A DNA stretch of 64,000 nucleotides. Source: Actinomycetes bacterium. Its GTDB lineage: Bacteria > Actinomycetota > Acidimicrobiia > Acidimicrobiales > Palsa-688. The DNA is taken from the NCBI GenBank assembly GCA_021811865.1, contig JAKAQB010000010.1, forward strand, positions 6,400 through 70,399, written 5' to 3'. A program made the position numbers and the translations under genes. This document shows positions 15,283-23,684 of the stretch, piece by piece (position 1 is the first letter of the stretch; every line of letters starts with the position of its first letter). The notes below the pieces were generated by a model. It was not told the origin of the DNA. It did no database searches and saw nothing but the letters and a program-made list of their open reading frames with translations.

Positions 15283-17281
15283 CCACCGGCGCCCACCTCG
15301 GTTGACCACCGGCGCCGGCCGGCCCGCCGGCGCCCCCACCCCTGCGGGCGGCGGGGCTGGCACCCCGGTGACCGCCGGCGCCCCCACCGCTGCGGGCGGC
15401 GGGGCCGGCACCCCGGTGACCGCCGGCAGGCGGGCCGCCCCGACGCTCGCCGCCGAGATCGTCGCCCTGCTCCTGGCGCCGGTCGTGTGCTTCTGGGCGT
15501 TGCGACTCCGGGCCATGGCGGTCGACGGCCTGCCGGACCCCGCCATGCACAGCGTCTACTTGTGGGACCCGAGGGATCTCGTGGCGCGCTACGCGCCCCA
15601 GGTCTTCGACGCGGTGCAGCGCGCCTACATCGGGCCGCCTGCGGCCTACTTCCGCTGGGGGATGAGGCCGGGCTTCCTCGTACCCGGGCGGCTTGCGTAC
15701 CTCGCCTTCGGAGCCGTCCCGGGGTTCTTCGCGTTCCGCTACGTGCTGGCGCTGGTGGCGACCGTGCCCGCCTACGTGCTCGCCAAGCGGCTCTGGGGCC
15801 GGTGGGCAGGCGCCCTCGCCGTGGTCCTCGTCATGAGCAGCCCGGTGATCGTCACGGCGTGGGGGACCGACTTCCCCGACTCGGCGGCCGTCTCCTACCT
15901 CCTCGGTGCCACCGCCTGCCTCGTGATCCCGCCCCGGTCGGTGCGGGAGCACCGCCTGATGCTCGTCGTGGCCGGCGCCCTCTACACGGCGTCGGTGTGG
16001 TCCCTCGCCACCACGGGGCTCCTCGTCGCCGTGACGATCCTGGTCTGGGTGGGCTACCGCGCCGTTCGCGATCGCCGGCACCTCGCCGGCGACGTGGCGC
16101 TGCTCGCCGCCGTGGCGGTCGCCACCACCGTGCTGGCCGCCCTCGGCTCCTGGGTGCTGCTCGGCCGCTTCGACTTCGTGGCGCCGACCATCCGGGCCGT
16201 GCTGTTCCTCGGGACGCCGGCCCAGGAGAAGCTGTGGCACTCGAGCAACCCGCGGTGGGCGCCCTACGACGCCTACCTCCTCGTCCTGCCCACCGTAGTG
16301 GTGGCGTGGGTGGCGACGGTCCGGGTGCGCCCATCCGCCCGCGGAGCTCACCGGGCGGCGCAGGTGGACCACGCCGCTCACCGGGCGGCGCAGGTGGTCC
16401 TCGGCCTCGCCGCCACCGGCCAGCTGGCTCTCGCCGCCTACTTCCAGTTCGTCGGCAACATACAGCTCCTCGAGGAGCACTACCTGTCGTCCACGCTGTG
16501 GGCCGCCTCCACCCTCACGCTGCTCCTTGTCCTCGCCGAGATCGCCCGCCCCCTCGCCACCTGCCGTGTCCTGTGCTTCGTGCCGGCCGCCGCCGTCGTG
16601 GTCGTGGCCCTGCTCTCCGAGGTCCTCCCGACCCCCCCGCCGTTCGGGTGGGCACCGTGGGGCCTCGCGTTGGTGGCCGTCGTCGTGGGCGTCGTGGCCG
16701 GCGTCGCCTTCCTGGCCGGCGTCCCGCTGCCCACGCGGTTCCTCCGGCCGACCATCGCCGCCGTGGCGTCCGTGGTGGTCCTCGCCGCCGTCCTCGTGCT
16801 GACCGTGGCCCCCACGCCCAAGTACGCCCCGCTGCCCAACACCGTCTACGACCCGCTCACCGGCTACGACCAGGCGCTCGGGGGGGCGGCCGGGCGGCTG
16901 GTCGACGAGTACCGCATCGAGTACGAGGCACGGCGGTGGGTGCCGAACGCAACCTACCGGGGGGAGCAGCTGCTCACCTGCCTGACGGACCCGAGCAGCG
17001 CCCGCGAGTTCAAGGTCGCCGCCCTCTTCCACGCCGGGGACAGCATGCTCCCCGGGACCTGCCCGCGCATCTCCGACGCCGCGGTCGACCTGATCGTCAG
17101 CCGCAAGGCGGCGCAGCTGCTGGTGGTGAGCAAGGGGCCGCTGCGCATCGGGGAGCTGCTCCACCGGTTGGCGCCCTTGGGAGCGGTCCTGGCGCGTCAC
17201 ACGGAGCTGCGGGCCGGCCGGGTGACCTGCTGGCTGTGGCTGGTCGAGGTGCCCCGGTACCTCTCGGAGCACGCCATCTGA
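15242..17281 (+). CDS. Multi-pass membrane protein, GT39/GT-C-like glycosyltransferase candidate
   Basis: Up to 679 residues, with about 11-12 membrane segments from residue 70 to 540 and a C-terminal extracytoplasmic domain of about 130 residues with three cysteines. The first loop carries DPAMHSVYLWDPRDL, where acidic residues match the usual position of the GT-C catalytic aspartate. It would use lipid-linked sugars made by the adjacent GT2; this is inferred from architecture and position. The start is uncertain: TTG 15242 gives the longest form, and a GTG at 15416 removes a Gly/Ala/Pro-rich tail. The 48-base tandem repeat in that tail (15329-15424) is a whole number of codons, which favours translation through it. 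Confidence 0.72.
   Translation: MPTWRAPTSPAPVDHRRPPRLTTGAGRPAGAPTPAGGGAGTPVTAGAPTAAGGGAGTPVTAGRRAAPTLAAEIVALLLAPVVCFWALRLRAMAVDGLPDPAMHSVYLWDPRDLVARYAPQVFDAVQRAYIGPPAAYFRWGMRPGFLVPGRLAYLAFGAVPGFFAFRYVLALVATVPAYVLAKRLWGRWAGALAVVLVMSSPVIVTAWGTDFPDSAAVSYLLGATACLVIPPRSVREHRLMLVVAGALYTASVWSLATTGLLVAVTILVWVGYRAVRDRRHLAGDVALLAAVAVATTVLAALGSWVLLGRFDFVAPTIRAVLFLGTPAQEKLWHSSNPRWAPYDAYLLVLPTVVVAWVATVRVRPSARGAHRAAQVDHAAHRAAQVVLGLAATGQLALAAYFQFVGNIQLLEEHYLSSTLWAASTLTLLLVLAEIARPLATCRVLCFVPAAAVVVVALLSEVLPTPPPFGWAPWGLALVAVVVGVVAGVAFLAGVPLPTRFLRPTIAAVASVVVLAAVLVLTVAPTPKYAPLPNTVYDPLTGYDQALGGAAGRLVDEYRIEYEARRWVPNATYRGEQLLTCLTDPSSAREFKVAALFHAGDSMLPGTCPRISDAAVDLIVSRKAAQLLVVSKGPLRIGELLHRLAPLGAVLARHTELRAGRVTCWLWLVEVPRYLSEHAI
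15329..15424. repeat. Two tandem copies of a 48-base in-frame unit
   Basis: Units at 15329-15376 and 15377-15424 differ at two positions (one synonymous, one Pro to Ala). They encode a 16-residue Gly/Ala/Pro-rich repeat at the N-terminus of the membrane protein. Confidence 0.85.
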
Positions 17282-17288
17282 ACCGCCG

Positions 17289-18116
17289 CTACCCGGCTCG
17301 GGCGGCGGCGAGGACGGCGTCGGCGAGGGGCGGCCACCGGTCGACCGCCCAGCGGCCCCAGGGCTCGGCGGCCAGCTCGGCGCAGGCGACGCCGGCGTCG
17401 GGGTCGACCCAGAGGAACGAGCCCGATCGACCGAAATGGCCGAACGTCCTCCCCGACCCCCCATCCCCCGTCCAGTGCGGGTGCTTGCCGTCGCGCAGCT
17501 CGAAGCCGAGCCCCCAGTCGTTGGGCCGCTGGACGCCGTACCCCGGGAGGACGCCGTCGAGTCCTGGAAAGGCCACGCTGGTCGCCAGCCCCATCGTCTC
17601 GGGGGAGAGGAGCGTCGGGGCGAGGAGCTCCTGCCCCAGCCGGGCCAGGTCGGTCAACGGGCCGCTCGCCCCCGCCGCCGGCGAGCCGTCGAAGCTGGTT
17701 CGCACGAGCCCGAGCGGCTCGATGGTCGCGCCCCGCAGGTACTCGCCGAACGGCATCCCCGCCGCGTCCCCCACCACGCCGCCCAGCAGCTCGAAGCCGG
17801 CGTTGGAGTAGATCCGCCGGGTGGCAGGCGGCGCCTGCACCGCCGGGGAGTCCGGACCCAGTCCCGACGCGTGGGCCAGCAGGTGGCGGACGGTGGCACC
17901 CGGTGGGCCCGCCGGGTCGTCCAAGCCGACGGTGCCCTCCTCCACGGCCACGAGGACGGCGATCGCCGTCAGCAGCTTGGTCACCGACGCCCACGGCCGC
18001 ACCGCGGTGGCGTCGCCTGTGGTCGCGACCGTCCCCCCGGGTCCGGCCACGGCGACGGCCGCCTCGACCGGCCACGCTGAGACCCCGGCGAGGGCTCTGG
18101 CCCAGCCGGCGGTCAC
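17289..18116 (-). CDS. Serine beta-lactamase-family hydrolase (class C/esterase type)
   Basis: A 275-residue protein with the SxxK motif SVTK near residue 45 and a YSN motif (IYSNAGFELLG) at about 105, the catalytic signature of class C beta-lactamase-like hydrolases, DD-peptidases and esterases. A GHFGRSGS block near residue 235 takes the place of the KTG strand. It has no signal peptide, so it is probably a cytoplasmic esterase-like member rather than a true beta-lactamase. The GTG start at 18116 lies only eight bases from the stop codon of the transposon gene tnpB, so its original promoter has probably been displaced by the insertion. Confidence 0.82.
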   Translation of the reverse strand: MTAGWARALAGVSAWPVEAAVAVAGPGGTVATTGDATAVRPWASVTKLLTAIAVLVAVEEGTVGLDDPAGPPGATVRHLLAHASGLGPDSPAVQAPPATRRIYSNAGFELLGGVVGDAAGMPFGEYLRGATIEPLGLVRTSFDGSPAAGASGPLTDLARLGQELLAPTLLSPETMGLATSVAFPGLDGVLPGYGVQRPNDWGLGFELRDGKHPHWTGDGGSGRTFGHFGRSGSFLWVDPDAGVACAELAAEPWGRWAVDRWPPLADAVLAAARAG

Positions 18117-18124
18117 TACCGTTC

Positions 18125-19903
18125 CTACTGAGTGCCCATGAGTGACACCCGGCCAAGGCGAACGGTCCTACTTGGCCCAAGGGCCACTGGTCCCACGTTT
18201 GCCGCTTCGGGTCTCACCTGAGATGGGCTGGGCCGTGTTGCCCGGCCCCGCCCAGCGCCCTCACGCCTTGGTGGCCTTGTGGTCCTCTCGCTCTCGTGCC
18301 CCTGCCGGTCGGCGTCTTGCACGTGGTAGCTCTCCGCACCAGCGGGCTGGCCCGCCGCTTCGATCCTCCGGTCGGGTGCGGTCACACCTGGACTTGCCTG
18401 TGCTCTGCGCCGGGCGGGGTGCCCGAGTGCTCTCCTACCCAGCACCACCGCGGCTGCGGTGTGCCGGGAAACTGGGTGCCGCTTAGAAGACAGCGGCTGT
18501 TGCCAGTACTCGCCCCCCCAGATAGACGAGTACGCCGCAGGGACGCCAACGACAGCGAGCCCCCTCCTTGCCGCCATCGCCACAAGCCTGTCCCGGAACT
18601 GAGCGGTCGGCATGCTGCAGACCACCTTGCGGAACCTTTTCCGGGAGCCGTAATGCTCTCGGCCGGTCGCCCCCATCTCAGCAAAGCCGAGGTCCTCGAC
18701 CACGACAAGGGCGCAGCCGTGCGCTTCGGCCAGGTCGAGGGCCTCTGTGAGCGCCTGGCGGAGGTGGCCGTCGCGCACGGTCGCAGGCAGGTCCTCGGTG
18801 ACCAGGGGGATGTGACCAAGACGGCGCACCAGGTTGCCCGAGCGGTCCAGGACTGCTGGGGCGATGAAGCCGTGGTTCAAGTCGATGGCGAGCACCCGAA
18901 GGCTCTTGTCGGCCAGGAGCGTGCCCAGGGCGGGCACCTCGGGGGTACCAGCGGGGGTGAAGCTCGCGTCCAGGTAGGTCCTGGCGTTGTCCCCGGGCAC
19001 GATGTCGTAGGCGACCGCCCGGCCCGCCTCCACCTGTGCGAGCCACTCGTCACGGCGGTAGGAGAAGGAGGCCTTGGCGTCCAGGCGGTAGCGGGTCACA
19101 CCACCTTTGGTGAGGTTCGCCAGGTGGGCCAGCGGGCCTGGCAGGTCGACTTCGACCGTGCCGTCGGGGGAGACCCTGACCGTCTCGTTGCCAAAGCGCT
19201 TGCCCGCCTCGCCATTGGCCCCGGAGCTCTCTCGCCTGGCCCGCCACTTGGCTTGCCAGGCGTCCTTGTCGAGGCCGGCCTCGCCCAGGTGGAGCCGCTT
19301 CCTCATGAGGCCCTTGCTGCCGCGGCAGATATGCACGACGCCGCCTTCGATGTCTTTTTGCAGCTTGGCCACCTCTGAGCCAAGGTGCTGGAGGCGCCGG
19401 CGCTTCATGGCATGCTCATGGGTGCTGCGGTAGCCGAAGTCGAGCTTCCCCGGCTCGCGGCCTTCGGCCTTGGCCCGCTCGGCCTCGGCGGCCTTGAGGG
19501 CTTCGCGCTCGGCCTGGCTGTGCACGGGCAGGCCGAGCTTGGCCGCTATCACCTCGACCGCCTCTTGCTTGTCGGCGAGCACCCTAACCTGGTTCCTGCG
19601 GGCGAGGTTGTAAGCGTCGTTGGAAACTTTGGTGAGCCTCCCGGCCCACCGGGAGGACGACTCGGCAGTGAGCCCCTGCTTGCGAGCGGCCCAGGCCGTC
19701 TTGTCATGGGAGGTGCCAGCCTTGCAGCGTGCTGCGAGGTCTCTCCCAGCCAGTGCCGCCATGTGGTGCCCCAAAGCGGTGAGCACGCGCTCGTCCTGCT
19801 CGGAGGCCTTGAGCCTCGTGCGCACACGGAGCGTCGTCACCCCAGGGGCCTGCTCGGCACCACTGACTGGGTAGCGAGGCTTCTGCCTCTTGGCCTTGGT
19901 CAC
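18125..19903 (-). CDS. tnpB: TnpB-like RuvC nuclease of an IS607-type element
   Basis: A 592-residue protein. The N-terminal two thirds is basic and helical with RNA-binding character. The RuvC-I motif is LAIDLNHG with Asp341 and the RuvC-II motif VVEDLGF with Glu403. At the RuvC-III position the sequence is SRHTAAAVVLGRRALG (about 479-494), with His481-Thr482 and no canonical aspartate, and no zinc-ribbon cysteine quartet is seen. This fits the actinobacterial TnpB-related branch carried by IS607 elements. TnpBs are RNA-guided nucleases whose guide RNA is normally encoded at or past the 3' end of the gene. The GTG start overlaps the tnpA remnant as GTGA. The C-terminal 90 residues are basic and low complexity. 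Confidence 0.85.
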   Translation of the reverse strand: MTKAKRQKPRYPVSGAEQAPGVTTLRVRTRLKASEQDERVLTALGHHMAALAGRDLAARCKAGTSHDKTAWAARKQGLTAESSSRWAGRLTKVSNDAYNLARRNQVRVLADKQEAVEVIAAKLGLPVHSQAEREALKAAEAERAKAEGREPGKLDFGYRSTHEHAMKRRRLQHLGSEVAKLQKDIEGGVVHICRGSKGLMRKRLHLGEAGLDKDAWQAKWRARRESSGANGEAGKRFGNETVRVSPDGTVEVDLPGPLAHLANLTKGGVTRYRLDAKASFSYRRDEWLAQVEAGRAVAYDIVPGDNARTYLDASFTPAGTPEVPALGTLLADKSLRVLAIDLNHGFIAPAVLDRSGNLVRRLGHIPLVTEDLPATVRDGHLRQALTEALDLAEAHGCALVVVEDLGFAEMGATGREHYGSRKRFRKVVCSMPTAQFRDRLVAMAARRGLAVVGVPAAYSSIWGGEYWQQPLSSKRHPVSRHTAAAVVLGRRALGHPARRRAQASPGVTAPDRRIEAAGQPAGAESYHVQDADRQGHESERTTRPPRREGAGRGRATRPSPSQVRPEAANVGPVALGPSRTVRLGRVSLMGTQ

Positions 19904-20200
19904 AATGGCATCATCTCACTGGGGTGGGACAACGCCATCGGCCCCACGTCGTGCTCAGCGCAGTTCAAGGCCTTGATCTTGATGGCACGGTTGCGTGCCG
20001 AACGGCGCCCGTACAGGCGGGCGCAGAAGCTCGTGAGCACCTCGACCATGTCACGCACCAAGTCGCCGGTGACCTCGCCCTCGTCGGCCACGACCAGGCG
20101 CCGCCCTGAAGCCGACAACGCCGCTTCTACGAACTCGGTGTTCATGGTACGCCGTGTGGCAGTGCACCCCCTGCATCTCGGCCCACTGTTTCAGGCTCAC
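19900..20200 (-). pseudogene. tnpA: IS607-type serine recombinase tnpA, internally deleted
   Basis: Two ends of one gene are visible in different frames. From GTG 20200 the sequence reads VSLKQWAEMQGVHCHTAY, the N-terminal MerR-like helix-turn-helix of IS607 TnpA. After about 19 codons the frame changes, and from 20145 the other frame reads the C-terminus, including RRLVVADEGEV, GDLVRDMVEVLTSFCARLYG and RRSARNRAIK. The catalytic serine-recombinase core between them is missing, so roughly 100 residues have been deleted and the join is out of frame. The recombinase cannot be functional, and the element can move only if supplied in trans. The stop overlaps the tnpB start. Confidence 0.82.
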
Positions 20201-20272
20201 CTCACGCTTACCATTATAGCGGACTAGAACACGCGTATGGGATATAACAGGCTATTGATCAGAAGCAGTTCC

Positions 20273-21211
20273 CTACCCTTGCCCAGGCGCGAAGCAACCC
20301 ATGGCGCCGGCGATCACCTCCAGGTTGGACTCCATCAGGCTGAAGTACGAGCGCAGCCCGTGGGGCCACCCGCCGGCCGGCACGCCGGTGAGCGGGTCGA
20401 TCGTCCTGAGCGCCACATCGGTCTCGGCCTGCACCCCCAGCAGCCCGTCGATCGGCTGCCAGCGGTCCCGGTACACGGCGTGCACGCCGGCGGCGCGCAC
20501 CGTGGCCGCCTCCCGGGCGACCGTCGAAGCATCCGGGCGCAGCGGCGCGGGCGTCGGCCCGTCGATCGCCACCACGTGCACGGGGTAGCGGCCGTCGAGG
20601 GCGGTGAAGGCGGCGTCAGAGGTGACCATCGCCTGTAACGGGCAGGTGGCCAGCGTGGACTGGTAGTCCTCGTCGAGCGAGGCGAGCAGGGCCTGCTCGT
20701 CGGCGTTGCCGTTGGCGAACGTGGGCTTCGCCCGCGGGTCGGCGGCGACCAGCGCCCGCTCGATGGCCCGGCTGACCGACTCCATCCGGTAGGGGCTCAG
20801 CCAGGGGTAGCCGGGGCCGGCCGGTGCCACGTCGACGACTCGCGCCGCCCCCGCCGCAGCTGCTGCGGCGGTGAAGGACGGCTGCAGTGACGGGGCGGCC
20901 TCGAGGACCACGCCGGCGTGGCGGACCTGCTGGCGTTGCGCGGCGGTGAGCCGGTAGGTGGTCGGATCCTGGCCGGCCGGGACGACATCGACAACGCGGA
21001 CGTTGCCCTGGCCGACGGCCGCGGCCGCCTGGGCGAGCGGCCACAGGCCGACGGCGACGGTCACGACCGGTGCGTCCTTGGTGCGTGCCGCTGCTGCGGC
21101 GCCGCCGCACGCCGTCGCGACGAGGGCCACAGCGAGGAGGGCGGCGCTGAGGGCGGTCGAGCGGGTGGCGGGGCGGCGGGGGGCGCCGGGTGGCGGTGGG
21201 TTCGGCGTCAC
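20273..21211 (-). CDS. ZnuA/adhesin-type solute-binding lipoprotein lacking metal-ligand histidines
   Basis: A 312-residue lipoprotein (lipobox VATAC) with the ZnuA/TroA fold: QDPTTYRLTAAQ, YPWLSPYRMESV, VTSDAAFTAL and LRTIDPLTG occupy the positions of the four metal-ligand blocks. In zinc and manganese binders the first three carry histidine (DPHxxEP, HxWLxP, TSHxAF). Here those positions are Thr, Tyr or Pro, and Asp, so only the last aspartate remains. It may bind another ligand or be a degenerate copy. No ABC permease or ATPase is adjacent. The gene lies between an IS607 remnant and a deacetylase. The GTG at 21211 gives a proper signal peptide. Confidence 0.78.
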   Translation of the reverse strand: MTPNPPPPGAPRRPATRSTALSAALLAVALVATACGGAAAAARTKDAPVVTVAVGLWPLAQAAAAVGQGNVRVVDVVPAGQDPTTYRLTAAQRQQVRHAGVVLEAAPSLQPSFTAAAAAAGAARVVDVAPAGPGYPWLSPYRMESVSRAIERALVAADPRAKPTFANGNADEQALLASLDEDYQSTLATCPLQAMVTSDAAFTALDGRYPVHVVAIDGPTPAPLRPDASTVAREAATVRAAGVHAVYRDRWQPIDGLLGVQAETDVALRTIDPLTGVPAGGWPHGLRSYFSLMESNLEVIAGAMGCFAPGQG

Positions 21212-21307
21212 TACGTGCCATTGGATCGATGCCCCGCCCCACCGGCAAGTCGGGCGCTCTTACCCGTACAAGAAGATTCGCCCACCACGTGGTTACTGTC
21301 GGGTAGC

Positions 21308-22072
21308 TCACGTGCCGCCGCCGCCGCCCTCCGGCAGCCGGTCGCCGGCGACTGCGTGCTCCGCCAGGGTCCCGACGCGCAGTCCGGCCGCCCTCCACTC
21401 CTCGACCAGGACGGGGAGGGCGGCGAGCGAGCGCTTCCAGCTGTCGGGGGCGGAGGTGACGTCGGAGTCGTGGAGCAGCACCGTCGCTGACGGGTACATG
21501 GTGGAGCGGACCACCGCCACGACCTCGCCGGCGTCGATGCCCGGCCGCCAGTCCCTGCCCCATGTGGTCCAAAGAACGGTCCGCAGGCCCGCCTGGCGGG
21601 CGGCGACGAGCGAGGACGACGCCAGGGCCCCGTATGGCGGGCGGAACCAGCGGACCTCCACGCCCCCGGCGCCCTCGATGATGTCCCTGGCTCGACGCAC
21701 GTCGTCGACCGCCCACCACCACGGACGCCCGAGGTGGTTGGCGTGGTGGTAGCCGTGCACGGCCAGCTCGTGGCCGCGGCAGGCCAGCTCGGCGGTCAGG
21801 CTCCCCGCCCGGCGGACCTGGCAGCCGAGGAGGAAGAACGTCGCCCGGACGCCGAGGCGGTCGAGCTCGTCGAGGAACGCCGGCGTCGAGGCCGGGTCGG
21901 GTCCGTCGTCGAAGGTGAGCGCCACGTGGTCGGGCGCGCCCATCCCGGCGAGGCCGGGGAACAGCGAGGTCCGCAGCCACCGGAAGTGCACCAGCCCCGG
22001 GACGGCGTGCGCGACCCCGGCAGCGGCGAGGGCGGACGCACCGAGCAGGGCGGCCCGGCCGGTGGGGGGCAC
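21308..22072 (-). CDS. Polysaccharide deacetylase (NodB/CE4 family)
   Basis: A 254-residue protein. An N-terminal hydrophobic segment (residues 8-25) is a membrane anchor or signal. The NodB motifs are present: TFDDGPD (catalytic base and metal aspartate), HGYHHANH (metal histidines), RPPYG, and LLHDSD near the C-terminus. It would remove N-acetyl groups from peptidoglycan or another surface glycan outside the membrane. The frame is open to 22252, but the GTG at 22072 has TAGGAT seven bases upstream (leaderless arrangement) and avoids overlapping the divergent acyl-CoA synthetase. Confidence 0.88.
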   Translation of the reverse strand: MPPTGRAALLGASALAAAGVAHAVPGLVHFRWLRTSLFPGLAGMGAPDHVALTFDDGPDPASTPAFLDELDRLGVRATFFLLGCQVRRAGSLTAELACRGHELAVHGYHHANHLGRPWWWAVDDVRRARDIIEGAGGVEVRWFRPPYGALASSSLVAARQAGLRTVLWTTWGRDWRPGIDAGEVVAVVRSTMYPSATVLLHDSDVTSAPDSWKRSLAALPVLVEEWRAAGLRVGTLAEHAVAGDRLPEGGGGGT

Positions 22073-22079
22073 GCGAGCG

Positions 22080-22085
22080 ATCCTA
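22080..22085 (-). promoter_or_regulatory. -10 element TAGGAT of a likely leaderless deacetylase promoter
   Basis: On the minus strand TAGGAT lies seven bases before the GTG start at 22072. Confidence 0.5.
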
Positions 22086-22139
22086 CGGGAGGCGATCCCG
22101 CTAGGTTGGGCGCAGCCGGAGTGTAGGGAGGGAGCGCCA

Positions 22140-23684
22140 GTGCGAGTGCCGTTGACCGTCGGGGACCATCTGCGCCGTGCCGCCGAGGTGTACGCCGAGA
22201 AGCCGGCCATCGTCGACGAGCCCGGCACGCCGGGGTCGTGGGGCACGGTCACCTACCGCCAGCTCGACGCCCGGGCGCGCGGCATGGCCACCGCTCTCGA
22301 CGCCCTCGGGGTCGGGCAGGGGGAGCGGGTCGCGATGGTGAGCCCCAACGCGTCACGGTTCCTGGCGGCGTTCTTCGGCGTGAGCGGCTATGGACGGATC
22401 CTGGTGCCGGTCAACTACCGCCTCAACGCCGAGGAGATCCGCTACATCGTCGAGCACTCTGGGGCCTCGGTGCTGCTCGTCGACCCCGAGTCCGACGAGG
22501 CACTCGCCGGCGTGACCGCCAAGCACCGGATCGTGCTCGACGGGGTGGCTGACGCCGAGCTGTTCGCCGAGGCGACCGCCCAACCGCGGGAGTGGGCAGC
22601 CGACGAGGATGCCACCTGCAGCATCAACTACACGAGCGGCACCACCGCCCGGCCGAAGGGCGTGCAACTGACGCACCGCAACTGCTGGATCAACGCCGCC
22701 ACGTTCGGCTGGCACGTCGGCGTCGGGGACCGCGACGTGTTCCTCCACACCCTGCCCATGTTCCACTGCAACGGCTGGGGCATGCCCTACGCCGTCACCG
22801 CGATGGGCTGCAAGCAGGTCGTCGTCCGCAAGATCGTGGGGGAGGAGATCCTGCGGCGCGTCGACGAGCACGGCGTGACCCTCATGTGCGGGGCGCCGGC
22901 CGTCGTGGCCGCCATCCTCGACGCCGCCACGGCCCGTGCCCAGCGCGGGGAGGAGATCCCCGGCAGCGGCCGGGTGCGCATCGTCGTAGCGGGCGCCCCG
23001 CCGCCGTCCAAGACCATCGAGCGGGTCGAGGGCGAGCTCGGCTGGGAGCTCATCCAGATCTACGGCCTCACCGAGACCTCGCCGCTGCTCACCATCAACC
23101 GGGCACCCGCCGGGTGGGACGCGCTGGCGGCGCCGGAGCGGGCGCGGCTGCAGTCGCAGGCAGGGGTAGCGGCTCTCGGCGTGCAGATCACGACAGCGGC
23201 CGACGGCGAGGTCCTGGCCCGCTCCAACCATGTCTTCGCCGGCTACTGGCGGCAGCCGGAGGAGACGGCCAGGGCGCTGGAGGGAGGCTGGTTCCACACC
23301 GGCGACGAGGGCCACCTGGAGGACGGTGGCTACCTGGTGATATCCGACCGCAAGAAGGACGTGATCATCACCGGGGGTGAGAACGTCAGCTCCGTCGAGG
23401 TCGAGGACTGCCTCTACCAGCACCCTGCGGTGGCGGAGGTGGCGGTCATCGGGGTGCCCGACGACAAGTGGGGGGAGACGGTCAAAGCGCTCGTCGTCCT
23501 CCGCAGCGGCCACGACGCCGGCGAAGCCGAGCTCATCGCCTTCTGCCGGGAGCGGATGGCGCACTACAAGTGCCCCACCTCGGTCGAGCTGCCCGATTCC
23601 CTGCCCCGCACGGCGACGGGCAAGCTTCAGAAGTTCCGCCTCCGGGAGCCCTACTGGGAGGGAAGGGAACGACGTGTCAACTGA
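22140..23684 (+). CDS. Acyl-CoA synthetase (AMP-dependent, class I adenylate-forming)
   Basis: A 514-residue enzyme. Visible motifs are the ATP-binding loop YTSGTTARPKGV (about 168), IYGLTETSP (A5 region), WFHTGDEGH (A7), SDRKKDVIITGGENVSS (A8 hinge) and the catalytic lysine in PRTATGKLQKF near the C-terminus. It activates a carboxylic acid to its acyl-AMP and then acyl-CoA; the chain length cannot be read by eye. The GTG at 22140 has AGGGAGGG upstream. Its 3' end overlaps the amidase start by 11 bases, so the two are co-translated, which suggests a joint catabolic step (amide hydrolysis, then CoA activation of the freed acid). Confidence 0.92.
   Translation: MRVPLTVGDHLRRAAEVYAEKPAIVDEPGTPGSWGTVTYRQLDARARGMATALDALGVGQGERVAMVSPNASRFLAAFFGVSGYGRILVPVNYRLNAEEIRYIVEHSGASVLLVDPESDEALAGVTAKHRIVLDGVADAELFAEATAQPREWAADEDATCSINYTSGTTARPKGVQLTHRNCWINAATFGWHVGVGDRDVFLHTLPMFHCNGWGMPYAVTAMGCKQVVVRKIVGEEILRRVDEHGVTLMCGAPAVVAAILDAATARAQRGEEIPGSGRVRIVVAGAPPPSKTIERVEGELGWELIQIYGLTETSPLLTINRAPAGWDALAAPERARLQSQAGVAALGVQITTAADGEVLARSNHVFAGYWRQPEETARALEGGWFHTGDEGHLEDGGYLVISDRKKDVIITGGENVSSVEVEDCLYQHPAVAEVAVIGVPDDKWGETVKALVVLRSGHDAGEAELIAFCRERMAHYKCPTSVELPDSLPRTATGKLQKFRLREPYWEGRERRVN

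Larger units (their letters stand above)
18117..20230 (-). mobile_element. IS607-family element, decayed (tnpA remnant plus tnpB)
   Basis: The element consists of the tnpA remnant and the open tnpB in the standard order with a 4-base overlap. IS607 elements have no terminal inverted repeats and make little or no target duplication, so the ends cannot be fixed by eye. The left end is probably in the AT-rich stretch near 20205-20265, the right end near the tnpB stop or inside the next gene's leader. The limits given are approximate. Confidence 0.6.

Noticed and set aside
14906..17464. An 852-codon minus-strand open frame
   Set aside because: It is a GC-rich shadow opposite the glycosyltransferase and membrane protein; its composition (Gly, Arg, His, Asp runs) has no domain and its start and stop ignore neighbouring genes.
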